Shown: positions 1 through 5,439, counted from the stretch's first letter. The stretch: 5,942 nucleotides of DNA from an uncultured Syntrophomonadaceae bacterium (GCA_944391275.1 CALXSZ010000090.1:1-5942); one strand, 5' to 3'. Numbers and translations: made by a program. The notes: generated by a model from the sequence alone, not told the origin.

Positions 1-678
1 ATCCTGGTATTCGTCAATCAGGATATATTCCAGTTTCTTTTGCCATTTTTCCCGAATGGTTCGATTTTGACGCAAGATATAAAGGGTGAAATAAAGCAAA
101 TCGTCAAAATCCAAGGCAAAACTTTTGCGCTGCTCGTATAAATAATGATAGAAAATCTTATCGGTTAAAGGAGAGGCTTTTTGACCAGCATTTAAGAGTT
201 CCTCAAATTGCGAAGAAAGAACCAGCGGCACGTAATCCAAACCGCCTTTTTTGGCGCCAATTTGATCGGAGGCTTCCTGAATGGTTAATTCCTTTAGGGT
301 GACGCCTAACTTTTCGAAAACCGTTTGCAAAAGCGCTGTTTTATCCAAATTGTCCATGACCAGAAAGGTTTTGGGATATTGAAGAAAATGGCATTCTTCT
401 TTTAAAAAGGCGACGCAAAAACTGTGGAACGTACAGATCAACCCTAAGTCCTGATCCGGAATCATTTTGCGGATGCGAAAACGCATCTCGCCCGCCGCGC
501 GATTGGAGAAAGTTAAACAAAGAATGGAAGAAGGGGAAATATTTAATTCTTTAACTAAAAAAACAAATCGTTCGCTTAACGTTCGGGTTTTACCGCTTCC
601 GGCTCCGGCAATTACGCGGACGTACCCTTCGGTTGCAAGAACCGCCGCTTGTTGTTCTTCATTTAAAAGGACTGACAT
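1..678 (-). CDS. UvrD/PcrA-type superfamily 1 DNA helicase, N-terminal part (cut by window edge)
   Basis: This is an ATP-dependent 3'-5' DNA helicase of the UvrD/Rep/PcrA family; members unwind DNA in repair, replication restart or removal of bound proteins. The reverse strand stays open for 226 codons from ATG (676-678) to the window edge. Visible motifs, in order: Q motif LNEEQQAAV (residues 5-13), Walker A AGAGSGKT (24-31), motif Ia LTFSNRAAGEM (55-65), motif Ib ICTFHSFC (81-88), the family's DFDDLL (190-195), and Walker B/motif II ILIDEYQD (219-226), the last residues present. The DExQ box identifies the UvrD-like group. Full proteins of the family usually run to 600-750 aa, so about two thirds is missing and motifs III-VI cannot be checked. 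The start is supported by GGAGG (cctcc at 685-689) 6 nt upstream. Housekeeping PcrA and a UvrD-like paralogue cannot be told apart here, so no symbol is given. Confidence 0.95.
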   Translation of the reverse strand, partial: MSVLLNEEQQAAVLATEGYVRVIAGAGSGKTRTLSERFVFLVKELNISPSSILCLTFSNRAAGEMRFRIRKMIPDQDLGLICTFHSFCVAFLKEECHFLQYPKTFLVMDNLDKTALLQTVFEKLGVTLKELTIQEASDQIGAKKGGLDYVPLVLSSQFEELLNAGQKASPLTDKIFYHYLYEQRKSFALDFDDLLYFTLYILRQNRTIREKWQKKLEYILIDEYQD

Positions 679-707
679 AAAGCGCCTCCATGACATGCGT
701 TTTTTTC

Positions 708-736
708 ATTATAGCCGTCCCGGATAAGAAAAAAAA
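708..736 (-). promoter_or_regulatory. Candidate sigma-A promoter of the helicase gene
   Basis: Read on the minus strand, a perfect -10 box TATAAT lies at 713-708. Seventeen bases upstream, at 736-731, is only TTTTTT, a poor -35, within a longer T-rich run. Transcription would begin near 701, giving a 5' UTR of about 23 nt that includes the GGAGG site. The -10 is convincing. The -35 is weak, so the T-run may act as an UP-like element or the promoter may be moderate. Confidence 0.55.
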
Positions 737-957
737 GGGGAAAGAAAAGGTTTTCAACGGATACCCGGACGGTTCGGAAAAGACTGAAAAAGACTGAAAT
801 CAAGGCCGATCATCCGGTAAGATTTTCGCAGGTCAGCGAACGAAAAGGAGCGGGTCCTCTTTATAGGAAAAGGTATGCCGGCGTATCGATGGTTTAATGC
901 GAAAACGAAAACCGTCAAATTTGTGCAAAGGAGACCGAGCAAAATTGATTTGGCGAC
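714..957. other. Divergent intergenic region without a convincing gene
   Basis: This stretch lies between the leftward helicase promoter and the rightward lipoprotein promoter. The open frames across it are short. One TTG-started minus-strand frame (754-942) has no ribosome site. A 28-codon plus-strand frame (875-961) has only a weak AAAAGG 1-2 nt before its ATG and runs into the next promoter. It contains a purine-rich tract (726-750), a 10-bp tandem duplication (779-798) and no recognisable riboswitch or structured RNA. It probably carries regulatory sequence for one or both flanking genes, or is decayed sequence. Confidence 0.5.
779..798. repeat. Perfect 10-bp tandem duplication
   Basis: AAAGACTGAA occurs twice head to tail (779-788 and 789-798). 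Ten bases is about one helical turn, so a protein could bind both copies on one DNA face. It sits about 65 bp upstream of the helicase -10 box and about 160 bp upstream of the lipoprotein promoter. It could equally be a simple replication-slippage duplication. Confidence 0.6.
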
Positions 958-986
958 TTGATTTTCGACAGGGTTACTGCTATGCT
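958..986 (+). promoter_or_regulatory. Candidate sigma-A promoter of the lipoprotein gene
   Basis: TTGATT (958-963) and TATGCT (981-986) are 17 bp apart, the optimal spacing, and each matches four of six consensus bases. Transcription would start near 993, about 60 nt before the ATG at 1055. A near copy of the -35 region lies 13 bp upstream: TTGATTTGGCGAC (945-957) resembles TTGATTTTCGAC (958-969). This could be a second -35-like site or a binding repeat. Confidence 0.5.
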
Positions 987-1008
987 GATTATGTTCTGCA
1001 AGTATTTC

Positions 1009-1022
1009 TTATCTACAGATAA
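1009..1022. promoter_or_regulatory. 14-bp inverted repeat in the lipoprotein leader, operator-like
   Basis: TTATCT and AGATAA flank a 2-nt centre (AC), giving a perfect 6+6 palindrome. It lies downstream of the predicted transcription start (about 993) and upstream of the ribosome site (1046-1049). That is a typical place for a repressor operator. A 2-nt loop is too tight for a stable RNA hairpin, so a DNA-binding dimer is the more likely reading. The cognate regulator is not in this window. Confidence 0.35.
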
Positions 1023-1054
1023 AAATTTTGAGGAGAAAAAGAAAAGGAGAAAAG

Positions 1055-1498
1055 ATGGGACGTTCGATTTATCAAAAGACTTTTTTTATACTTCTTTTGT
1101 TTTGGGTGGTTGGAATGTTGTTCATGGGATGCGGACAGAGTGAGGCGCAAAACGAAAACCATTTCGTCCTGTATAAGGTATATTTCGGCCTGAATGACAA
1201 GGGTACCGGAGAACAGGAAATCTCTGTAGATGAAGCGTCCGAACGTATTCGCGGGATTATCACGCAAAAAGGCTATGGCTATACGGAATATACAACGCGC
1301 GGCGCCTATTTGGAAGCGGGAGTTGCGATAGAAAACGATACGCTGGTTTACGAATTATTTGATATTGAAAAAGAGGCTGTAGAGGCGATCGCAGCAGAAG
1401 CGGCCGAAGCGTTGAACTTGAATTCCGTCGTATGCGTGCAGAGTCCTGCGGAAGTCGAATTTTTGCAGGCGGGACCTGCGAGCAGACAAACTGATTAG
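1055..1498 (+). CDS. Small predicted lipoprotein of unknown function, possible DUF3574-like domain
   Basis: A 147-residue protein, probably anchored on the outer face of the membrane. Residues 1-8 are polar and basic, 9-25 are hydrophobic, and LFMGC (22-26) resembles a lipobox with Cys26 as the lipidated residue. Phe rather than Leu at -3 makes the box atypical. The mature part begins FVLYKVYFGLND (37-48), then shows an apparent beta-alpha-beta-beta-alpha-beta order (strands about 37-45, 73-82, 94-103 and 122-128; helices about 58-71 and 104-120), suggesting a small ferredoxin-like fold. The YFGL motif and this layout remind me of DUF3574 proteins, but that is memory, not a search result. I chose ATG 1055 because AAAGGAG (1043-1049) sits 5 nt upstream; a TTG nine codons earlier has no such support. 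It appears monocistronic, with its own promoter and terminator. No catalytic residues are evident. Confidence 0.85.
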   Translation: MGRSIYQKTFFILLLFWVVGMLFMGCGQSEAQNENHFVLYKVYFGLNDKGTGEQEISVDEASERIRGIITQKGYGYTEYTTRGAYLEAGVAIENDTLVYELFDIEKEAVEAIAAEAAEALNLNSVVCVQSPAEVEFLQAGPASRQTD

Positions 1499-1512
1499 GG
1501 AAAACCGGCCGG

Positions 1513-1560
1513 AAAAGCCGTGCTTCAGGAAATGGAAGCAGGGCTTTTCTTTGTTCTTTC
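1513..1560 (+). terminator. Rho-independent terminator after the lipoprotein gene
   Basis: AAAAGCC (1513-1519) pairs with GGCTTTT (1542-1548), and TGCTTC (1521-1526) pairs with GAAGCA (1535-1540). A single G-G mismatch (1520/1541) separates the two helices, and the loop is 8 nt. The tail CTTTGTTCTTTC is T-rich. The hairpin begins 15 nt after the TAG stop (1496-1498), so it closes this transcription unit before the CstA gene. Confidence 0.85.
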
Positions 1561-1601
1561 AGCGTGACGAATGAAGAGGTTTCCGGAATTTGCTTGGGGA
1601 G

Positions 1602-1630
1602 TTGTTCGTAAAAGAACAAACGATGAGAAT
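1602..1630 (+). promoter_or_regulatory. Weak candidate promoter with overlapping palindrome before the CstA gene
   Basis: TTGTTC (1602-1607) and GAGAAT (1625-1630) are 17 bp apart, matching three and four of six consensus bases. The -35 half is also one arm of a perfect inverted repeat, TTGTTC-GTAAAA-GAACAA (1602-1619), which could be an operator blocking the promoter. A start near 1637 would leave a leader of about 20 nt. Because the upstream gene ends in a strong terminator, some promoter should exist in 1561-1650, but this assignment is tentative. Confidence 0.3.
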
Positions 1631-1656
1631 CTTCTTTCAGAAAGTGGGGAGAAAAG

Positions 1657-3108
1657 ATGATTACATTTCTATGTGCAATGGGATTATTGATTGCAGGGTA
1701 TCTACTGTATGGCAAGCTGGCGGAAAAAATCTTTCGTCCGGATGACCGGCCTACACCGGCTATCGCCTATGCGGATGGCGTGGATTATGTTCCCATGAAA
1801 ACGTGGCGCGTATTCCTCATACAGCTCTTGAATATTGCAGGGACTGGACCGATTTTTGGACCGTTAATGGGTGCGGTGTTTGGACCAATTGTATTTTTAT
1901 GGATTGTATTGGGGTGTATCTTGGCCGGAGCGGTGCATGATTATATGTCCGGTATGATCTCCGTACGGATGAAAGGCGCTTCTGTGTCGGAGATTGTGGG
2001 AAAATGTTTGGGAAAAAGCGCCAAACAGATCATGCGGGTTTTTTCGGTGATATTGCTCATATTGGTCGGAGCGGTATTTACTACCAGCCCGGCCGCTTTG
2101 ATCGCCCGCTTAACGCCGGATTGGATGGATACCACTTTCTGGATTATTGTGATTTTGGCGTATTATCTGCTGGCTACCTTGTTGCCGATTGATAAATTGA
2201 TTGGAAGACTCTATCCGCTTTTCGGCGCGGTTTTAGCAATAATGGCGGTAGGGATCATCGCCGGATTGGTTGTAGGCGGATATTCCCTGCCGGAGATTTC
2301 TTTTTCCAATCAGCATCCGGAGGGATTATCGCCCTGGCCGTTTATGTTTATTACGGTAGCTTGCGGCGCGATATCCGGTTTTCATGCGACGCAATCGCCC
2401 ATGATGGCCCGGTGCATCCAGAAGGAAAAAGACGGACGGAAGGTATTTTATGGCGCGATGCTGGCGGAAGGCGTGATTGCCATGGTATGGGCTTCGGCAG
2501 GGGTTGCGTTCTACGGCGCGACAGGCGGATTGCAGCTTGCTCTGGCAGAACTGAGTCCATCCGGGGTGGTATACGACATTTCGATTTCTCTTTTAGGATT
2601 ATGGGGAGGGGCGCTAGCGATCATCGGCGTGGTGGTTTGCCCGATTTCTTCCGGCGATACGGCATTCCGCAGCGCTCGTATCACAATTGCGGATTGGTTT
2701 AAGATTGATCAGGGCAAACTTTCCAAACGTTTGGCGATTACTCTTCCGCTCTTGGCTGTTGGAGCCGCTCTTACTCAGATCAATTTTGATATTATCTGGC
2801 GATATTTTTCCTGGAGCAATCAGACCTTGGCCATGATTACTCTATGGGCTGCGGCGGTGTATTTGGCGCAGCATGCTGTGAAGTGGTGGTATTCGCTCAT
2901 CTGCGTGGTTCCGGCAGCTTTTATGACGGCGGTTTCCTCCACGTATATTTTGATGGCTGAAGAAGGGTTCCAAATTTCCTCGACGATTGCCTATCCAGTT
3001 GGAATTATTTTTGCGATTGGATGTACCGTTCTATATTTTATGAAAATGGCAAATGCTCAAAAACGGCAAGCGTTTGCGGAAAGAATCCATTCCGAATCCA
3101 ATGATTAA
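1657..3108 (+). CDS. cstA: CstA-family carbon starvation transporter, short form
   Basis: An integral membrane transporter of the CstA family. E. coli members CstA and BtsT (YjiY) take up pyruvate, and CstA has also been linked to peptide uptake under carbon starvation. The substrate here is unproven. The 483-residue protein has roughly 13 hydrophobic segments (for example about 2-18, 75-96, 128-150, 160-177, 186-209, 226-245, 266-287, 303-327, 412-432 and 442-463). Family motifs include NIAGTGPIFGP (59-69), AVHDYMSGM (92-100), SGFHATQSPMMARC (240-253), ISSGDTAFRSAR (330-341) and YFSWSNQTLA (383-392). Proteobacterial CstA is about 700 aa; this compact form is common in anaerobic Bacillota and appears complete rather than truncated, because the frame is intact with a proper start and stop. 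GGGGAG (1646-1651) lies 5 nt before the ATG. No sensor kinase, regulator or partner gene is adjacent, and no clear terminator follows the TAA. Confidence 0.95.
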   Translation: MITFLCAMGLLIAGYLLYGKLAEKIFRPDDRPTPAIAYADGVDYVPMKTWRVFLIQLLNIAGTGPIFGPLMGAVFGPIVFLWIVLGCILAGAVHDYMSGMISVRMKGASVSEIVGKCLGKSAKQIMRVFSVILLILVGAVFTTSPAALIARLTPDWMDTTFWIIVILAYYLLATLLPIDKLIGRLYPLFGAVLAIMAVGIIAGLVVGGYSLPEISFSNQHPEGLSPWPFMFITVACGAISGFHATQSPMMARCIQKEKDGRKVFYGAMLAEGVIAMVWASAGVAFYGATGGLQLALAELSPSGVVYDISISLLGLWGGALAIIGVVVCPISSGDTAFRSARITIADWFKIDQGKLSKRLAITLPLLAVGAALTQINFDIIWRYFSWSNQTLAMITLWAAAVYLAQHAVKWWYSLICVVPAAFMTAVSSTYILMAEEGFQISSTIAYPVGIIFAIGCTVLYFMKMANAQKRQAFAERIHSESND

Positions 3109-3261
3109 AAAGCTATTTTATCGGAAACATATCCTTGAAAACAGGCTGAACCAGGAACTCTGAACGGCAATCAACTACGTGCAAAAAACGAAACCTATGG
3201 AAACCAAAAAGACGTGAGAAAGATTGATGGCTATTTAGAAATGCATAGCGTGATCCGGTAG

Positions 3262-3304
3262 GTTATGCGGGCGTTATCCTCCGATCGTTTTGAGCGCCCA
3301 TAAC
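3262..3304 (+). other. Imperfect hairpin upstream of the nucleotidase gene
   Basis: GTTAT (3262-3266) pairs with ATAAC (3300-3304), and GGGCG (3269-3273) pairs with CGCCC (3295-3299). There is a 2-nt bulge (3267-3268) and a 21-nt loop. No T tract follows, so it is not a standard terminator. It could be a looped operator pair in DNA or an RNA structure if transcription enters from upstream. Confidence 0.35.
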
Positions 3305-3318
3305 GGAACATCCATAAC
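3290..3318 (+). promoter_or_regulatory. Candidate sigma-A promoter of the 5'-nucleotidase gene
   Basis: TTGAGC (3290-3295) and CATAAC (3313-3318) are exactly 17 bp apart and match four of six consensus bases each. Transcription would begin near 3325, about 56 nt before the ATG at 3381. The repeated ATAAC boxes fall in the spacer, in the -10 itself and just after the start point. That would suit a regulator that competes with RNA polymerase, but it may also make the -10 match coincidental. Confidence 0.4.
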
Positions 3319-3335
3319 ACGAAACGTCCATAACG
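3298..3335. repeat. Three imperfect tandem copies of a CCATAAC box
   Basis: CCATAACG (3298-3305), CCATAACA (3312-3319) and CCATAACG (3328-3335) recur at 14 and 16 bp intervals, with GAA following within the next four bases of the first two copies. Two inverted ATAAC copies (GTTAT at 3262-3266 and 3273-3277) lie just upstream. The repeats straddle the candidate nucleotidase promoter, so an operator array is plausible. No known box family is recognised. Confidence 0.55.
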
Positions 3336-3380
3336 AAAAAAGGATAGATGCGAGTTGCGAGAGAAAGAGGAGGTAGAAGA

Positions 3381-5060
3381 ATGACATATAGACAAGCCAA
3401 ATGGCGTGGGTGGCTGCTGGCCGTTGTTTTTTTGGCTGCTTCGCTGTGTGGATGCACTTCAGCGAAGCAGCCGGCCGAAGCGGATATTGTAATTCTTTTT
3501 ACCAACGACGTTCATTGCGCAGTGGAAGAAAACATCGGTTATGCTGGACTGGCGGCCTACAAAGAAAAAATGCTTCAGGAAACGCCGTATGTGACCCTGG
3601 TGGATTGCGGAGACGCATGGCAGGGGGAGATGATCGGGACGGTTTCCCAAGGGGCTTATCCGGTCGATATCATGAATCGGGTTGGGTATGATTTTGCGGT
3701 TTTAGGCAATCACGAATTTGATTATGGGATGCAGCAGCTAACAGTATTGTTGGAACAGGCGAACGCTCAGTATCTGGGGTGCAATCTCCGTTATACAGGA
3801 GACGGGGAAAATGCTTTGTCTGCCGTGCAACCGTATGCGATCGTTTCCTATGGAGAAACGCAAGTAGCCTATATTGGTGTTTCGACGCCGGAAAGTTTGG
3901 TGAAGTCGACGCCGGCGTATTTTATGAATGCGCAAGGCGATTTCGTTTATGATTTTTATGGACAGGAACAAGGGAACGCGTTATATGAATGCGTACAAGA
4001 GACGGTCAAATGCTGTCAGGAAGAGGGAGCCGATTACATCGTAGCGTTGACGCATTTGGGGACGGACGAATCTTCCGCTCCTTTCCGGTCGATTGATCTG
4101 ATTGCGAATACGAACGGAATTGACGCGGTATTGGATGGACATTCCCATAGCGTTATTCCGTGTCAATTTGTGGAAAATAAGGAGGGAACGGACGTTTTAC
4201 TGTCTTCGACGGGAACCGGACTGAACTATATTGGGCAATTAACCATCACTTCCTCGGGAAACCTTCTGACCAGCTTAATTTCAGACTATCCGAAGGTCGA
4301 TGAAGAAGTGCGAACGTATATCGACGACGTACAGCACCGGTTTGAAGCCGATATGGATCGTGTTGTAGCGCATAGTGAAGCGACTCTGAGTACGTTTTCC
4401 GAGGAGGGGATCCGCTTGGTGCGCAATCGAGAAACCAATATAGGCGATTTTTGCGCAGACGCTTACCGGGCTGTTGGAAAAGCGGACGTTGCTTTGGTGA
4501 ACGGAGGCGGAATCCGAGCGGATCTGCCGGCGGGCGATATTACCTATGGGGATATTTTAGCGGTACATCCGTATGGGAATACCCTTTGTGTGGTAGAAGT
4601 CACCGGACAGGCGATTCTGGACGCGCTGGAGATGGCAAGCCGTTTCACTTTGGCGCAGGCCGACGACGGGAAAAATGCAGTCGGAGAAAACGGAGCTTTC
4701 CTCCAAGTATCCGGTTTAAAATATACCATTCGTCCTTCCATCGCATCGACTGTTGAAGTGGACGAAAACGGCATGTTTGTCTCCTGCGGCTCAGCGCGGC
4801 GGGTGCAAGACGTCCAAGTACAGGCGGAGGACGGGACGTATGCGCCGCTTGACCCGCTAAAAATTTATACGGTGGCTTCCCATAATTATTTAATCAAACA
4901 AGGCGGGGACGGCATGACCATGTTTATGGACTGTCCTTTAATTGTGGATGAAGGAATGGTCGATTATCAGATTTTGATCACATATATCCGAGAAACCTTA
5001 GACGGATCCATTGGTGCGGCTTATCAAGAACCTCAGGACCGGATCACGGTGGAAGGATGA
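3381..5060 (+). CDS. Lipoprotein 5'-nucleotidase / 2',3'-cyclic phosphodiesterase, UshA family
   Basis: A surface-anchored metallophosphoesterase predicted to strip phosphate from extracellular nucleotides or related phosphoesters, for nucleoside and phosphate salvage. The 559-residue product has a hydrophobic signal (about 10-22) and lipobox LCGC (22-25) with Cys25 lipidated. The N-terminal calcineurin-like domain (about 35-290) shows the metal and catalytic motifs TNDVH (41-45), DCGD (75-78), GNHEFDYG (109-116, with the Asn-His dyad), THLG (224-227) and DGHSHS (252-257). The C-terminal 5'-nucleotidase domain (about 330-555) has ETNIGDFCAD (351-360), NGGGIRADLPAGDITYGD (374-391) with the phosphate-contacting type of Arg379, HPYGN (396-400), and NYLIKQGGDGM (502-512). 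Length equals the family norm (about 550). The first in-frame ATG (3348) would add 11 basic residues before the signal peptide. ATG 3381 is preferred because AGGAGG (3368-3373) stands 7 nt before it. The exact substrate cannot be read from sequence; UDP-sugar hydrolase, CD73-like or cyclic-nucleotide activity all remain possible. Confidence 0.95.
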   Translation: MTYRQAKWRGWLLAVVFLAASLCGCTSAKQPAEADIVILFTNDVHCAVEENIGYAGLAAYKEKMLQETPYVTLVDCGDAWQGEMIGTVSQGAYPVDIMNRVGYDFAVLGNHEFDYGMQQLTVLLEQANAQYLGCNLRYTGDGENALSAVQPYAIVSYGETQVAYIGVSTPESLVKSTPAYFMNAQGDFVYDFYGQEQGNALYECVQETVKCCQEEGADYIVALTHLGTDESSAPFRSIDLIANTNGIDAVLDGHSHSVIPCQFVENKEGTDVLLSSTGTGLNYIGQLTITSSGNLLTSLISDYPKVDEEVRTYIDDVQHRFEADMDRVVAHSEATLSTFSEEGIRLVRNRETNIGDFCADAYRAVGKADVALVNGGGIRADLPAGDITYGDILAVHPYGNTLCVVEVTGQAILDALEMASRFTLAQADDGKNAVGENGAFLQVSGLKYTIRPSIASTVEVDENGMFVSCGSARRVQDVQVQAEDGTYAPLDPLKIYTVASHNYLIKQGGDGMTMFMDCPLIVDEGMVDYQILITYIRETLDGSIGAAYQEPQDRITVEG

Positions 5061-5142
5061 GAATCCGTTTATTTTAAAAAAAGCCTTCTTTTTTGGCAAG
5101 AGTGAAAAAAATATTTTTTCCTTTATATTGTAAAGAATCGAG
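5061..5142 (+). other. AT-rich 3' untranslated stretch with two small stem-loops
   Basis: Directly after the nucleotidase stop, two weak hairpins precede the main terminator: GAAAAAA-ATA-TTTTTTC (5104-5120) and CTTTA-TATTG-TAAAG (5121-5135). They are almost entirely A-T pairs and abut each other. They could serve as 3'-end processing or stabilising elements, or be a by-product of AT-rich composition. Confidence 0.35.
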
Positions 5143-5197
5143 CGTTTTTCGGGAAAAAACCGATCTCGTTTCTGGTCCCGAAAAACGTTTTCGTTTT
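5143..5197 (+). terminator. Strong rho-independent terminator after the nucleotidase gene
   Basis: CGTTTTTCGGGA (5143-5154) and TCCCGAAAAACG (5176-5187) form a perfect 12-bp stem. Two further inner C-G pairs are possible (5160-5161 with 5174-5175). The tail TTTTCGTTTT (5188-5197) is T-rich. It lies 82 nt beyond the nucleotidase stop, further than usual, and separates that gene from the acetyltransferase. The opposite strand has no T-rich tail next to the stem, so it acts rightward only. Confidence 0.9.
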
Positions 5198-5439
5198 AAA
5201 AACCTTTAAAGAAGAGGTTGGATGTGTATAAAAATTCTTGGGAATGTAGAGGAAATATTTATTAGAATACGATCAAAAAAGCTTTTAACCGTTTGGAATA
5301 TTGGCGTTAAATCATTGTTTTTTATTTTATTCAGAGCGTCTTAGGATTGCCGGCGCGAAATTTTTGTTTTTGAGAGGATAAAAATGTTTTATGGTAAAAC
5401 GTCTGCTGTTTATGTCGTGGGGAGGAGTGAGGAGAGAAG
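5198..5439 (+). other. AT-rich leader of the acetyltransferase gene
   Basis: This stretch follows the terminator. It holds short inverted repeats AACCT/AGGTT (about 5201-5219), the palindrome AAAAGCTTTT (5277-5286), TTAAC/GTTAA (5285-5289 with 5306-5310), and the stem GTTTTA-TGG-TAAAAC (5386-5400). It also contains a possible 19-codon upstream ORF (5384-5443). No known riboswitch core is recognised. If the promoter near 5238-5268 is right, the transcribed leader is about 165 nt, long for an acetyltransferase gene. Confidence 0.45.
5238..5268 (+). promoter_or_regulatory. Tentative promoter of the acetyltransferase unit
   Basis: TAGAAT (5263-5268) matches five of six -10 bases, and TTGGGA (5238-5243) matches four of six -35 bases, but the 19-bp spacer is longer than optimal. 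A weaker alternative closer to the gene is TTGTTT (5364-5369) with TTTTAT (5387-5392) at 17 bp. The strong terminator upstream implies that a promoter exists somewhere between 5198 and 5420. Confidence 0.3.

Larger units (their letters stand above)
3109..3380. other. Intergenic region between CstA and nucleotidase genes
   Basis: The 272 bases contain no convincing plus-strand gene. The minus-strand frame 3263-3505 overlaps the nucleotidase start and lacks support. I see no strong terminator after the CstA stop, so read-through is possible. The first 150 bases are A-rich without visible structure. The last third carries the ATAAC box cluster, a candidate promoter and the ribosome site of the nucleotidase. 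I do not recognise a purine or other known riboswitch core. Confidence 0.6.

Noticed and set aside
467..727. 86-codon plus-strand frame opposite the helicase start
   Set aside because: It is antisense to a reading frame carrying all expected N-terminal helicase motifs, has no ribosome site, and its residues resemble no family.
754..942. 62-codon minus-strand frame in the divergent intergenic region
   Set aside because: It starts at TTG without a Shine-Dalgarno site, encodes an unrecognised sequence, and would sit just upstream of the helicase promoter.
875..961. 28-codon plus-strand ATG frame
   Set aside because: Its only ribosome-like sequence, AAAAGG, is too close to the ATG, and its stop lies inside the next promoter; no supporting feature.
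958..1143. 61-codon plus-strand frame overlapping the lipoprotein start
   Set aside because: It overlaps the promoter and the lipoprotein signal sequence in another frame, and has no ribosome site.
1260..1715. 151-codon minus-strand frame
   Set aside because: It runs antisense through the lipoprotein gene, its terminator and the CstA start, and shows no domain; a shadow frame.
2361..2702. 113-codon plus-strand frame inside the CstA gene
   Set aside because: It is an alternative-frame shadow rich in Arg and Gly, within a gene with clear CstA motifs.
3273..3281. DnaA box-like TTATCC sequence at 3274-3279
   Set aside because: The match to TTATCCACA breaks after TTATCC, and there is no cluster of boxes or dnaA/dnaN context, so an origin is not supported.
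3109..3380. Riboswitch upstream of the nucleotidase gene
   Set aside because: A purine-type riboswitch would fit the enzyme, but I could not find the conserved three-way junction sequence or a terminator/anti-terminator pair.
3263..3505. 80-codon minus-strand frame over the nucleotidase start
   Set aside because: Its repeated Val/Met/Cys/Tyr/Gly residues simply reflect the ATAAC repeats; no ribosome site, and it opposes the nucleotidase signal peptide.
4451..4756. 101-codon plus-strand frame inside the nucleotidase gene
   Set aside because: It is a shadow of the conserved C-terminal nucleotidase domain in another frame.
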